64,000 nt of DNA from Areca catechu (lineage: Eukaryota > Streptophyta > Magnoliopsida > Arecales > Arecaceae), in the NCBI GenBank assembly GCA_021397845.1, contig CM038039.1, forward strand, positions 7,991,731 to 8,055,730. Reading direction: 5' to 3'. This document shows, piece after piece, positions 46,471-58,637 of the stretch (its first letter is position 1; each line of letters starts with the position of its first letter). The translations under genes were made by a program, and so were the position numbers. Below the pieces are notes generated by a model, which did not search any database, was not told the origin of the DNA, and saw only the letters and a list, made by a program, of their open reading frames with translations.

Positions 46471-46889
46471 ATACATCCACCCCTTTTTTATAACATGATT
46501 TCTAGGCCATACAGTTCATTGTATGATGGAACAACTGCCATCCATCGTACGGCAAAATTCATATACATTGCACCTATTATTGTTAGTGGTGGTGGTGTTT
46601 GGACGCATGTGCTCATGGTTTGTAATACATATACCGCATTACCATATGAAATTATTGCTATGCATTGGAGTCTTTCATATTGGCATAATTTATATACATA
46701 TATTATTATTATTGTTATTATTACTGTTACTACTGCTAATCTATTATTATTGTATTAATATTATTAATTGTTTGCTGGTATCATTGCTGTTTGTTAGCTT
46801 TGGTGCTGTGGATATTGATATTGTTCTTAGCATTGCTGGTGTTGTTACAGTTAGTGTTGTTGTCGCTGTTACTGTTGTTGAGCCAAAAA

Positions 46890-47525
46890 GAGCTAGTGTT
46901 GGCCATCAAGGCTTGATCCCTGAACATTTAAAGTCGACGTTTACAAGTAAAAGTATTTCGTCTTGCCAGTTTTTAACCTTTTGGGAGCTTTCTTTTCTAT
47001 CATATGCTGCTACCGTCAGCTTTGATGGAAATATCAGAGATCCCATTGTTGGGACTGTTTTTGTGATCCGGGCATCGGACGTTGAATTTCTTACTGTGGG
47101 ATATCCATCTTTTTGATACTACTATTTTCATGATAAAGCTTTATGATATTTGGACTGGGATCAGGTATGTCAGGAGAGTCCTTCTCTCAATCGTTTTATT
47201 ATTGAAGAAGATTCCTTGATGGGTATTTCCTGGATCCAGAGTACATTTCGCTCTACTCCCTCACGTTCGGGATATTGTTTTTCTGTTACGTGGCTGTACT
47301 GGTATTATTGTCTGGCATGTTTATCATGAAGCCAACTTGGCTACTGACTGGATGGTTTCGTTGATGGCGAATCACTCGGGAGGGGTTTCTTGGTCTCTTC
47401 TAAAGAAGATGCCTATACAGTTTATGAATATTTTGTTGACCGACCTTTTGGACCGTACTTATTTTAGAATTTTATATTGCATGATCCGGGTTATCAAAAA
47501 AATAATAATAAATAAAAGTATTTGA
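46890..47525 (+). pseudogene. L1-type LINE RNase H domain remnant with A-rich tail
   Basis: A plus-strand stretch reads VSFDGNIRDPIVGTVFVIRA, then, after stops and frame changes, GIRYVRRVLL, IIVWHVYHEANLATDW and MANHSGGVSWSLL. This is the order of a plant L1 C-terminal RNase H domain (F-D-G, V-I-R, H-x-Y-R/H-E-A-N, D-W). The block ends in aaaaaaataataataaataaa at about 47498-47518, the 3' tail. It is unrelated to the RTE tail just upstream and is oriented the same way. Upstream ORF2 domains are missing, as in a 5'-truncated insertion. Confidence 0.7.
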
Positions 47526-48747
47526 AATTGGCTCGATGTAAGAGGTATGCAAAGTAGCCTGCCTTTGTTTTCATGGGTGGCAAGTTATGATAGAAAAGGC
47601 TATTGATCATTGAAACTGGACACCAATCATTTGAACTTTGGTCCAGATGTTAGGGGGCAAGTTGATGACACCTCTTTTCGTATATGGCCCAACTTTCAAT
47701 ATCAACTGTATAACGTGACACTGTTGGGTTGGGCAGCATCTTCACCCACTACTTAAAGAAGATAAAGTTATGGATGTGCAGGAGGTTTGGTTAACCAAAA
47801 ATTAAATTAAATTATTAATTATTATAATATTTGATCCATTTTTTTTAAAAAAAATTGATTTTAATTTAAAATTAGATTAAAATTTTTTAATTAATTCAAT
47901 TTTCAGTATTTAATTTGATGAATTTAGTTAACTAAAAATTAAATTTATAAAATATAATAAAAGTTTATTTTAGTTTTTTTAGAATTGTGGTAAATATTAC
48001 ACGGATAAATTACAAAGGTCTTAAAATTATTTTATTAAATTAATATTTTTAAATAATTTATTATTAATTTAGATTTGAATAATAATATTAAGTTCAAGTA
48101 TAATTTAACAATCTAAATAATAGAATTATTAAAAAAAATTATAAGTACAAATTAAAACCAAAAGTCCAGCATAGAAAAGCTCAAAATTGAATTATCGAAT
48201 TGAACTGAAATTATCTTAGCTTGGTTTATTCGATTTTAAACTATTCCGATTTGATTTTTGGTTTTATTAAATGTAAATTTAAAAGTTTGATTTTTTTTTT
48301 TTTCAAAATTTTGATTTAATTTGAATCGAAAAAACTGAATAAATATCCCTGGATGAAGTATTACATGTATGTGATAGAGTGGGGGTGCTAAGTACTGAGT
48401 TTTACCTTAATCACTTGAAATTGGCCTTGGCTGTTAAGGGGCAAGCAAGTAGATAACATCTAGATATTTATTTTACACTGGCTTAACCTGAACAGCAGCT
48501 GCATCACATCTCGATCATAATTTTAGCTGGTTGGATAGAACGTGGACCTACCAATTGGGAGGATGGAGTATTGTTTGTTATCGTCAATGCGAGAGAGCAC
48601 TGACCCCTACCATTTTCCGAACGGCTACTTGATGGCACCTAGCAACTGGAAGGTTGGAGTATTATTTGAGTGCATGCGAGAGCGAGTATTAATTACGGAG
48701 GCTCGAGCCCCAACACTTGAAATTGGCTAGTTAATGCTAAGAGGTAG

Positions 48748-49175
48748 GCGGCTGCATGACATTTTCTTTGATGCATGGCATAACTTTGAACACCAATTGC
48801 ATCTTGTATAAATTTCTGGCTAGCCGAACAGAACGTGCACGGCCAACAAAATGGATGAAGTATAACCGTTAAGACGGTAGCTTGGTTGGTAGAGATCTGA
48901 ACTCATCTCTCACCGGTCATGGATTCGAGGCATGATCCTGCGGACGACTTGCTGGGATTGTGCGGCTGCATGACATTTTCTTTGATGCATGGCATAACTT
49001 TGAACACCAATTGCATCTTGTATAAATTTCTGGCTAGCCGAACAGAATGTGCACGACCAACAAAGTGGATGAAGTATAACCGCTAAGACGGTAGCTTGGT
49101 TGGTAGAGACCTGGACTCGTCTCTCACCGGTCATGGATTCGAGGCATGATCCCACGGACAACTTGCTGGGATTGC
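48748..49175. repeat. 214-bp tandem duplication
   Basis: Units begin gcggctgcatgacattttct at 48748 and 48962 and run to the same cttgctgggattg ending. They differ at fewer than ten positions, so this duplication is much younger than the surrounding repeats. Each unit carries the tRNA-like stretch. Confidence 0.92.
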
Positions 49176-49480
49176 GAGTATGCTTTCCACCCCGTCATCT
49201 TAGTGGACGTACTCACCAATAATGAAAAAAAACTCTACAATGGTCTTGAATCACCGATAATGAGAAAAGACTACAATGATCTTGAATCGAATATTGCCCG
49301 GCCTCGACGTCTTAGTGGTGTTGGGATGTACTCATCAATAATAAAAAAAAAACTCTATAATGGTCTTGAATCATCAATAATGAGAAAAGACTCTATAATG
49401 ATCTTGAATCGAATATTGCGTAGCGAGAGCCCGAAGGGGGTAGCTATACCGGGGTTAACCTCCCCTTTTCTTTTATCTAA
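49082..49480 (+). mobile_element. SINE-like sequence with tRNA-type A and B boxes
   Basis: tagcttggttgg (49092-49103) fits the A-box consensus TRGCNNAGYNGG at all but one position. ttcga within ggtcatggattcgaggc (about 49131-49147) resembles the B box. The spacing is tRNA-like (about 34 bp). A second copy lies at 48878-48930 in the other 214-bp unit. The body continues through an imperfect 112-bp duplication to a gtagctataccggggttaac block and ends with an A-rich stretch at about 49478-49495. This fits a tRNA-derived SINE, but the borders are uncertain. Confidence 0.5.
49199..49422. repeat. 112-bp imperfect tandem duplication
   Basis: cttagtgg starts at 49199 and 49311. Both units contain actctayaatggtcttgaat, aataatgagaaaagact and gatcttgaatcgaatattgc. 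They differ by short indels. Confidence 0.85.
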
Positions 49481-50138
49481 AAAAAAGGAAAAGAGAGGAT
49501 GAAATATCATGTATGCATGCGTATGAGAGAGGATGAGTGCTGATTTATTGAGGCTTCCCCTACTATTTGAATTTGGCTCTAGATGTTGGGAGGCAAAGGC
49601 ATGGATGATATCTATTTTCATGCACAACCTTTCTCATCAGCTGCATCGCATGTGCAATATTATGCATGTGCATGTTCATGAGAGAGAGCACTGATTGTTG
49701 AGGTTTGACCCCCAATTATTTAGATTGCGTTTGGTACATTGCTAGGCAAGCTTGAGAGGTAAAGTAGATTTGTCTCAAGATAGCTTACCATGAATTAATT
49801 TATTAATAATGTTGATCATTATATTTGATAGATGCAGGAAATATTGTAGTAAAATTACTAAAAATCTATGTGATCATATATATATATAATTATATAGGAG
49901 AATTTAAGAGAAAAAACCTAAAATAGTAAGGGGTGCGGGTGACGAGTGGCGGAGGAGCCCCGGGCTACGGTGGGGGGTGCTATCAATTATTGTATAAATT
50001 TTTTGTAGAATAATTTTATCCAAAAATTTTATTACAACATTGATAAATAATTTGGATAACCATCCCCTCTCAAAGACTATCTAGATGATCTTATGAAATA
50101 GATTATCAAGATAATTTGAATTGTCACAAAAAGATATA

Positions 50139-50140
<2 letters not shown>

Positions 50141-50176
<36 letters not shown>
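50141..50176. repeat. (AT)18 microsatellite
   Basis: About 36 bp of uninterrupted AT dinucleotide. Confidence 0.95.
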
Positions 50177-50179
<3 letters not shown>

Positions 50180-50196
50180 TAAACAAAAATAAAAAT

Positions 50197-50333
50197 AAAA
50201 TGTGCACCTACCAATTGAGATGATAAAGTTTACGAGGGCTTGAGTCCAATAAGCCAATGATAATTAAAATGTGCACCTACCAATTGAGAGGATAAAGTGT
50301 ACAAGGGCTCGAGTCCAATAAGTCAATGATATT
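50197..50333. repeat. 79-bp tandem duplication
   Basis: Units start at 50197 and 50276 with aaaatgtgcacctaccaatt and contain gggctygagtccaataagyc. They belong to the repeat field described for 47.5-50.4 kb. Confidence 0.85.
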
Positions 50334-50902
50334 TATTTTCTCGCTGGACTTTTAATGTCAGCTACATCACCCATCAATTGTTGGCGGATTGGATAGAAGA
50401 TAACACTCACCAATTGAGAGGATGAAGTGCCGTTAAAACAAGTGCCATCCCATCTACCTTATCTCCATTGTTCTCACCTCGCGTGTATATATGTCTCCAA
50501 CTGACCTATAACAAAAGCGATAGAAAATTTCATTCATCATCCTATTCATCCTTGGTTTTATTTTTATTTATTTATTTATTTATTATTTATTTCTTTCTTT
50601 CGGTAGCGTGTGACCCAACTCTCCTGGCTAGTTAAGCTTGGACAATAGTAGGTTTTTGAAAACAATAATTATTGTATATTAATGATAGAATTATAAATAA
50701 AGTATCATATTAAAAATATTTAGAAGCAACAAATAACTTTATTTCACAATTTTTAATATTTTTTTTAGTTTTAAATATTATTTGTTTACATAAAAATGAA
50801 ATATATATTTTTATAAAAAAGTAAAAAAAATTATCAATATAAATCATGAAAATATGAATTAATGGTTTATATAATCGTTTTTAATATAATTATAGCTATA
50901 GT

Positions 50903-52045
50903 ATGGTAGTTATTGAAATACATCTGGCTTCATCTTCTGAGCCTCCGTCCTCTACTCCCTCTCGTTCTTCTCCAACCCGTTTGTCCTCCACTCCAAGCTC
51001 CCCTCCTAACTCCGAGGGCTGGCAAAAGCCCTCTAAGGTGGCTCGGAGGCGCTCTCCAGATGCTTCAGGGTCGGATCTATTTGAGGGAGGGGGAGTTCTA
51101 AAGGCTGGGGGAGCCTTCTTTGCTCCCATAGCCGACTGTATGGAGCTCATCCGGTTGAAGGTGGACTCAAAGACTAGCAGATGATAGAATATGGGACTGT
51201 CTCATTGAAGCGGAGCAGGAGCCCGTCAAGGTCCACTTTTCCTTCCTCTTCTAAGTCTATTCCCTCACTGCCGGATCAGGTCAGCCCCCCTCTCCCTTCC
51301 TTGGATGCTGTTAAACATAATATGTCTGCTCTAGTTAGGTCGTCTGGTTTCCCTGACACACTGGGTAAGAAGGGTGAGAAGAAAATGGAGTAGAGGAGGG
51401 TGGAGGGAAAGAGTAGCAAGGCTAGGGAGGCTGTAGCTAAGCTGGGGGTGCTTGGGAGTCCTTCCTCTGTGGAAGGGGTGCTGTCATTGGTTCTTGGGGT
51501 GGCGGGGTGTGCTCCATACGGGAAGGGTAAGTTAGTGCCCTGTTCTGTGAACTCGCCATCCGGGTAGGTTGGAGGGGGAGGGGCCGCTGAAGGTTGTCTC
51601 TGCGAGTCTTAAGGTTTTTATGGAACATGGGTCTGTGGAAGGATGGGAAGGGCTTTTGGGGGACCACGGGTTTGCTGAGGGTGGTCTCAAGGGGTTAGGA
51701 CAGTCCATGGGAGTTGGGTTTCAAGGCGGAGCAGGGACTCAGGGGCACTCAAGGAGTGAGGTTAGGAGGAGTGTCACGGGCACCCAGGGGCTCTCAGGGA
51801 ATCTTGTGGGGACAGGGAAGCCAGATTGTGTTGGGTCTTCAATAATGCCTGGGACGGTTGCTGGGCATGACATTGTCTGTGAGACAGTTATGAGGGTGCT
51901 ATGCTCTGTGGGAGGGGGTTCTGTGACTACAGGGGATCTATCTGTAGCTGAAGAAGACCCGGCAAGTGTTGATGGGAAGAAGGAAGTTTTGAATGTAAGG
52001 AAGGGGGATATGGATCGGCAAGGGATCGGTCAACCTATGTTATGA
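50903..52045 (+). pseudogene. L1 LINE ORF1-like region, broken
   Basis: Three successive open stretches: 50903-51184 (Ser/Pro-rich, then CMELIRLKVDSKTSR), 51181-51393 (a related frame, Ser-rich) and 51569-52045 (Gly-rich, ending near the ORF2 start). Position directly before an endonuclease start and the low-complexity composition fit plant L1 ORF1, but I see no RNA-binding zinc knuckle, so the product is named by position. Frame changes and stops separate the pieces. Confidence 0.45.
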
Positions 52046-52052
52046 ATCTATA

Positions 52053-52469
52053 ATGAAGATACTTGTATAGAATGTTAGGGGAGCTAAAAAGCCTTCCTTT
52101 TTATCTACTTATCATAGGTATATGTAGCTTTATAATCCTCAGCTTTGTGTATGGTTGGAGACTAGGATTTCTGGTCCTAGTTTGGATTGCATCAGACGTC
52201 ATGTCCTCCGGGACTGGGGGTTTTATTTTGTGCCCTCCCAGGGTTTGGCTGGGGGCATTATTATTACCTGGAATAGGGTAGCAGTTAAAGTGAATGCTTT
52301 TCATAGATCCTCCCAACTTGTTGCTATTGTGGTCTCTAAACCCATTCAGCCCACTTGGCTCCTATATGGCGTCTATACAAGTACGTCATATAGGGAGAGA
52401 AGAATTGCCCGGAAAAAGGCTTCGATGCTAATTAATCAGGGTATTCCTACTGTCGTCACCGGTGATTTT
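52053..52469 (+). pseudogene. L1 LINE ORF2: first half of the endonuclease domain
   Basis: It opens MKILV, stop, NVRGAKKP, the usual start of plant L1 ORF2 (M-K-I-L-x-W-N-V-R-G). TAG at 52068-52070 stands where the tryptophan codon is expected. METRISGPSLDCIRRHVLRD contains the catalytic E-T motif, followed by GGIIITWN and VVTGDF, where Copia element F begins. A second stop lies at 52125-52127. This apurinic-type endonuclease nicks target DNA for reverse transcription. Confidence 0.85.
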
Positions 52470-54676
52470 TGTTGATAACTTATCTACAGGGATTGCCCCA
52501 CTGGAGGACGTCCTACCCCAGGTAAGCTAAGCTAGCAGGTGAAATAATTATGCATTTTAAATGATTTAACATGCATGCGGAAGAATTATTTCAAAATCCC
52601 GGATCTAACATAAAACATGCTGCATGTATTACAATTAAGCAGGCATGTATAACAATTATTTGGGCATATAAACATATAAGCATGATAACATGATGCATAA
52701 CATTGTATAGGATAGCATGGAATAAACTAATTCCCATCAACTTAACATACTGTTTACTGAGAATAAGAGTTACCTGAGTGTTTCGGTTGATCCGAACTGA
52801 ACAAAGACTTGTTCTTTTGTTTGGATCCTTCTCCCAGCACTTGAAATGCCAATCGAACCAGCAATAAGCTTTCACCCCACCTGGAATAATCCTGGAATAG
52901 AACTGTACTGGAATTCTGGTGTTGCAGAAATTAAAAACAGAGCAAGCTTTGGATCTTGAACAGCAGCAGCAAGGTGAGGCCAATACAAAACTCTCAGGAG
53001 TTGAAATAAACTCCCTCTAGAGGGGAGACACACCGGGGTTCCTGAACCGAGCTTCACACACGGTGCTAGCCGCTGGAAGCTTCACACGGTCACGGTGGAA
53101 AATAGCAAAAAGAATAGGGAAGGGAGTTCTTCTCTATGGCGAGCATACACCAAGAAAATGCTCTCTCTCTTCCTCTCTGTGGGTGGATCAAGAACCTTTA
53201 AGGTTTTTCTCTCTCTGTTTCTCTTTGAGTTTCTAGAGCTCGCTGGTATCTTTCAATGGGGTATCAAAATCTGCAGCATAGCCTCTCAAGGAAAAGGATC
53301 TTTCTTTATTTTTCTTCACTCTTCTACCTTTTGGAACGATGGCCTTCGATGGGGTTTTATAGATGATCTCCAGCCCCTCTCATCCCACGAACCCTTGGCA
53401 GTTGTTCTTAACTGCAACAGAGGTGGGATGCCATCGTGGAGGAAGAAGTAGATGACCGGGTCAAACAACCCATTTCAGCGTGCTTTATGGTCCGATCCCA
53501 TAGCAATTGATTGGTTCAATCCAATTGAACCCGATTCAAATATTCACTTAACCAAGAGAGAGAGGGGGGTTTTAATTTTGAATCCCATTCAAATTAAAAT
53601 ACAATCCAAAACTAGTTCAGTCTAGATTGATCAGGAACCATTCCTAATCGACCCGAACCAACCCTGATTGACCTAATGCAGGTCAATCTATAAGTGTGCT
53701 CAAACAATAACCATGACGAAAATTGCCGAGACGATTCTCAATCGTAATCGGTGCCCGGATCAGGGGATAATCCTCTATGGCATGTGATCTCATAGGTTCG
53801 AACCTAAACGGTAGCACTGGAACAATTCCAGTACCAGCACAGGAAACCATCTAGCAATGGATCCCGACATCCAGATAGGTCGAAGATGTGAGAGCAATCT
53901 ATCGAACCTCTGGCATATGGTTACCGTATAATTCATCCCTTTGACCTCCAATGCTCAGGATGATCGAGGGTTAGACTGCCAACCTTGATTTGGTCAGTCC
54001 ACAAAATGTCTCAACCTTGCAAGTCCAGTGACTCCTCACTATGATTACCCTGGCCGAGGATTTGCTAAATTGAGACACTGTGAGACATTTAATCCAAACT
54101 GTTTGGACATGTCAATTCCATCTTGGTCCATCACTACTCCACAAGTACTTTGCCTGTACCCAGAAACCTTCCATCACCGGATTAGAAATCCGGGTAGACT
54201 GGCACCAAAGCACAGGGAGTTGCTTGCAAGCTACCATGATAACCTCAGGTCGAAGGGACACGTATGCCCATATCCAATCATGAGTATCCCTTTAGCAGAA
54301 AGGGGCTGCACGGAGTCACGTTCAATTGAGATATCACATATCCCACTTACAGATCACATCAGTGTCACCACACTCCTTTGGTCAAGAGGACAACCAAACG
54401 ATGTGAACCACAACAACCTATACTTGATACATTGCCATCCAGTCCAATATGTCCTTTAGTTGTGAACCTGTTTTTAAGGACCACTCGATATATCCTCTCT
54501 ATATCGAAATTAGTGTAGTCCTAAGGACTTCATCACATATAAGAGTTCATTATAGAGAAATGTCAATTGTGATGAGCTGCCAAAAATAATCTTTTATTAA
54601 TTCATACACAATGTTCAATATAATGCTCAACCGCCTACAGGCTAGATGATTGGCTTTTGAGACACAATTCCCAACA
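52470..54676 (-). repeat. 3' LTR of Copia element F (minus-strand sense)
   Basis: 2207 bp, TGTTGATAAC...CCCAACA on the plus strand. Paired with 60172-62369. A purine-rich agtgagag on the minus strand (54677-54684) precedes it and is the likely polypurine tract. Confidence 0.95.
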
Positions 54677-54689
54677 ACTCTCACTTGTA

Positions 54690-57600
54690 CTAAAGCCAAT
54701 CAGAACAATATCTAATGCCCATTTCCCTTTTGTAGTAGTCGAACTTTTTGATTCCGAGGGCTTTAGTGAAGGGGTCAGCAAGATTTTCCTTTCCATCAAT
54801 CTTCAGAAGAATGATGTCGCCTCGTTCCACGATCTCTCGAACGAGGTGGTAGCGCCGCAGAATGTGCTTTGTGTGGTGATGAGATTTTGGCTCCTTGGCT
54901 TGAGCAATGGCTCCAGTGTTGTCACAATACACTAGAATAGGTCCATTTAGGGAAGGTGCCACCCCTAACTCTGCAAAGAAGTTCCTCAACCACACGGCCT
55001 CCTTCGCTGCATCTGATGCTGCAATGTACTCTACTTCGCACACCGAGTCTGCAACTGAAGCCTGCTTGGTACTCTTCTAGCAGATCGCTCATCCATTTAG
55101 GGTAAATACAAACCCTGACACACTCTTGCTATCATCTCTGTCAGACTGGAAACTGGAGTCAGTGTACCCCACAAGTTTTAAATCAGGTTCTCCATAGCTT
55201 AGCCACTGGTCCTTAGTATTTCTCAAATACTTCAGGATGGTTTTAACCACCTTCCAATGCGCCTCACCTAGGTCAGACTGGTATCTGCTCACTACTCCTA
55301 GTGAGTATGCCACATCTGGTCTAGTACATGTCATAGCATACATGATAGAGCCTACTGCAGAAGCATAAGGTACTCTATTCATACGCTCTCTTTTCTCAGG
55401 AGTTGTCGTACAATCCTTCTTGGAAAGAGTAATTCCAGAACCTATCAGAAGATAGCCTTTCTTGGAATTTTCCATGTTGAACCGTTTCAGTACAGTATCA
55501 ATATACGTAAATTAGGACAATCCCAAAAGCCTCTTAGACCTATCTCTATAGATTTTCATACCCAGTATGAAAGAGGCTTCACCCAAGTCCTTCATAGAGA
55601 ACTGAGATGACAATCGGACCTTTATTCCTTGCATTGCAGCAATATCATTCCCGATTAAGAGAATGTCATCAACATACAGTACCAGGAATACAATTATAGA
55701 ACCATTAGCCCATTTATAGATGCATTGTTCCTCTCCGTTCCTAACGAAGCCATACGATTTGATACATTTATCAAACCGCATATTCCAACTTCGAGATGCT
55801 TGTTTGAGTCCATAAATGGACCTTTGCAATTTGCACACTTTCGACTCGTCTGTGGATGTGAACCCTTCAGGTTGCATCATATATACCTCCTCATCCAGTT
55901 CCCCATTCAGGAAGGCAGTTCGGACATCCATTTGCCAGATCTCATAGTCAAAATGTGCTGCTAAAGCAAGCATGATCCGAATAGATTTGAGCATTGCCAC
56001 AGGGGAGAAAGTTTTGTCATAATCGATACCATATCGCTGACGATATCCCTTGGCAACTAGACAGGCTTTATAGGTCTCAACCTTCCCATCTGCGCCCCTT
56101 TTCCTCCTGAAGATCCATTTGCACCCGATGGGTTTTATCCCTTCAGGTGGATCAACCAATGTCCATACATGGTTGATCTCCATGGACTCCATCTCGGATC
56201 GCATAGCACCAAGCCATGCCTTAGAGTCAGATCTCTGAAGTGCATCCATATAGGTGATTGGATCTTCATTGTTCTCATCGAGTTCAATAGGATCCTCGTC
56301 CCAGACCAAGAAACCTAAGTATCTGTCCGGCTGACGCAGTACTCTACCGGATCGCCTAATAATAGTCTCTAGATGCAATCCAATCACAGTCGGTTCAGTG
56401 ACATCTCTAGAATGTGTAGGTTCTTCTACTGGTTGAACTTCACCAAGTTCAATCTTAGAGGCTACAGTTTCTTCACCAAGAAACTCCTTTTCTAAAAAGA
56501 TAGCCCTAAGAGCGATGAATATTTTTTGTTCATCCTCCAAGTAGAAGAAAAACCCTTTTGTCTCCTTAGGATATCCTATAAAGAAGCATCGATCAGATCT
56601 AGGACCAAGTTTGTCTGTGTCCAAACGTTTTACATAAGCCGGACAACCCCAGACCCGAAGGTGTGAAATTGAGGGTTTACGTCCTGTCCACATCTCATAT
56701 GGAGTGGAGACAACAGACTTACTCGGAATGTTATTCAACAGGTAACAAGCTGTCTCAAGAGCATATCCCTAGAAGGATATCGGCAGAGTAGCAAAACCCA
56801 TCATAGATCGAACCATGTCCAATAATGTTCGATTCCTCCATTCAGACACACCATTCCATTGAGGTGTTCCAGGAGGAGTCCATTGAGAGAGAATCCCATT
56901 CTCCTCAAGATATGTCAGGAATTCACTAGATAGGTATTCACCACCTCGATCAGATCGAAAGGTTTTTATACTTTTTTCAGTTTGTTTTTTCCACTTCATT
57001 ACGATATCGTTTGAACATTTCAAATGACTCAGACTTATGTCTTATTAAGAAGATATAACCGAACCTCGAGAGGTCGTCTGTGAAAGTAATGAAATATCTA
57101 TATCCTCCTCTAGCAGTAACTGTCATAGGTCCACATACATCAGTATGTATGAGACTCAACAATTCTGTAGCTCGTTCACCTTTTTTAGTAAAAGGTGACT
57201 TGGTCATCTTACCAAGTAAACAAGATTCACAAGTGGGCAGTGAGTCAGAATCACTGACCTCGAGGAGACCTTTTCCTTGCAATTTGTATATCTTGTCTTG
57301 GTTAATATGACCTAACCTACAGTGCCATAGATATAGATTACTGACATTTACTAACCTTGGACGTTTGTTAGACGTGTACATAACACTAACAGGTCGTGAC
57401 AATACATAAATGCCATTATCCAACCTAGTTTTCATTATCTCACAGTTATTCACAATAACCTGACAAATATCTCTTTTAATTGAAAGTTCATAACCACAAC
57501 TGGCCAACTGGCCTACAGAGATAATACACATAATAAAACTAGGGCAGTAATGACAGTCAACTAGCTTGACAGTACAGGACTCGAAGACTAGACTCAGAAC

Positions 57601-58637
57601 CCCAATCGCCAATACTGTAATACGATTTCCATTCCCGATGCTCAGGAACTGCTCCCCATCTTTGAATTTCCTACTAACCTGTAGTCCCTGCAATGAATTG
57701 CAAACATGAATGAGACTACCGGTATCCAATTCCCAGTCAGTAGTATCACGAATAGAGAAATTACAAGGACTTATCATATAAATACCTTGTCCAGCACCTT
57801 GCTGATTTCTCCTCTTAGGCCTGTTCGGGTCTAGGGATGCTTTATAGAGAGAACAATTCCTCTTCCAGTGTCCTTGCTTCTTACAGTAGAAGCACTCTGC
57901 ATTAGATTGATCAGCTTTTACCTTCCTGATCTGACTCAGTCTAGGAGCACTTTGCACTTTCTTACCCTTTTTCTTTTTCTTCCCTTTCTTAAAGGGACGA
58001 TGATTTCCAGATCCTCCCACTAAATTCACCACCCCCTTGTTCAGGTGATGGTCTTTCTTGTAAGTCTGCAGTAACCCTAACAGACCATGATAGTTTACTG
58101 CAGGCCTGTTCATTCTAAAATGATCGAGAAAATCAAGGTAGGAGGATGGCAAAGAATTCAGAATCGCATCCTTGCCGAGCTGCTCGTGCAAAGGACACCC
58201 AAGCTTGCCCAAACGTTCAATCATCTCGATCATGTACAGTACATGATCAGTGACTGAACCATCATTTGGCATCTTGGCATTGTAGATGGCACAAGAAACC
58301 TTGTACCGCTCTACATCGTCAGGTACGCCAAAAGATTCCTTCAACTTTTGAAGGATCTCATCTGGCTGGGCTTCCTCAAACTTGCGATTGAATTCGTCAT
58401 TCATCGCTCCAACATAATACATCGGACAATGGTCTGATCAGAGACCCACTTCAAATAAGCATCTCTAACCGGGCCCCGAGCATTGGTAGGAGGGTTCTCA
58501 GGTGCAGGATCTGTTATCACATAAAGGATCATTTCATGCTCCAGGACTATCCTCAACCTTCGATACCAGCTATCAAAGTTGGGACCCTTTAACTTCTCGT
58601 TGTCAAGAAGTGATCGGAGCGATAAGCTTGAAGTCAT
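54690..58637 (-). pseudogene. Copia gag-pol polyprotein of element F, several breaks
   Basis: On the minus strand: gag from 58637 (MTSSLSLRSLLDNEKLKGPN), a zinc knuckle CFYCKKQGHWKRNC, a protease D-T-G (WELDTGSLIHVC), and a GAG-pre-integrase H-H-C-C region (LYLWHCRLGHINQDKIYKLQ, CESCLLGK). Integrase carries HTDVCGPM, FRSDRGGEYLSSEF and PQWNGVSEWRNRTLLDMVRS. Reverse transcriptase has GCKWIFRRKRGADGKVETYK, QMDVRTAFLNGELDEEVYMM and YVDDILLIGN. RNase H has DNTGAIAQA and ends with ENLADPFTKAL, the standard Copia finish. Breaks: a frame change near 58400-58420, another near 56980-57020, a stop at 56769-56771, a stop at 55512-55514, and stops near 55080-55090. Domain order is integrase before reverse transcriptase, which defines Copia. 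Confidence 0.93.

Larger units (their letters stand above)
47526..50430. repeat. Field of diverged copies of an unnamed 200-300-bp repeat
   Basis: Related phrases recur in the same order: 'ttgaaattggc' (47524, 48415, 48717), 'rttaaggggcaag/ttaatgctaagaggta', 'catgacattttc' or 'gataacatctagatatt', 'ctgcatcac/ttgcatct', 'gctggttggatagaac/ggctagccgaacagaac', and 'gtg(g/c)acctaccaattgggaggatg(g)agt'. Copies occur near 47530-47760, 48410-48580, 48630-48720, 48745-48960, 48960-49175, 49565-49660 and 50195-50430. No coding frame exists. I do not recognise the family. Confidence 0.55.

Noticed and set aside
46523..47116. A 197-codon plus-strand hydrophobic frame
   Set aside because: Its first two-thirds translate a low-complexity T/A/G-rich tail. 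Only the last part matches an L1 RNase H domain, which is annotated separately.
48868..48947. A functional tRNA gene
   Set aside because: A- and B-box-like words are present, but I could not fold a cloverleaf with a paired acceptor stem, so it is treated as SINE-like.
52591..52983. 130-codon Cys-rich frame, repeated at 60283-60675
   Set aside because: It is shared by both LTRs of Copia element F, with no domain or start context; an LTR by-product.
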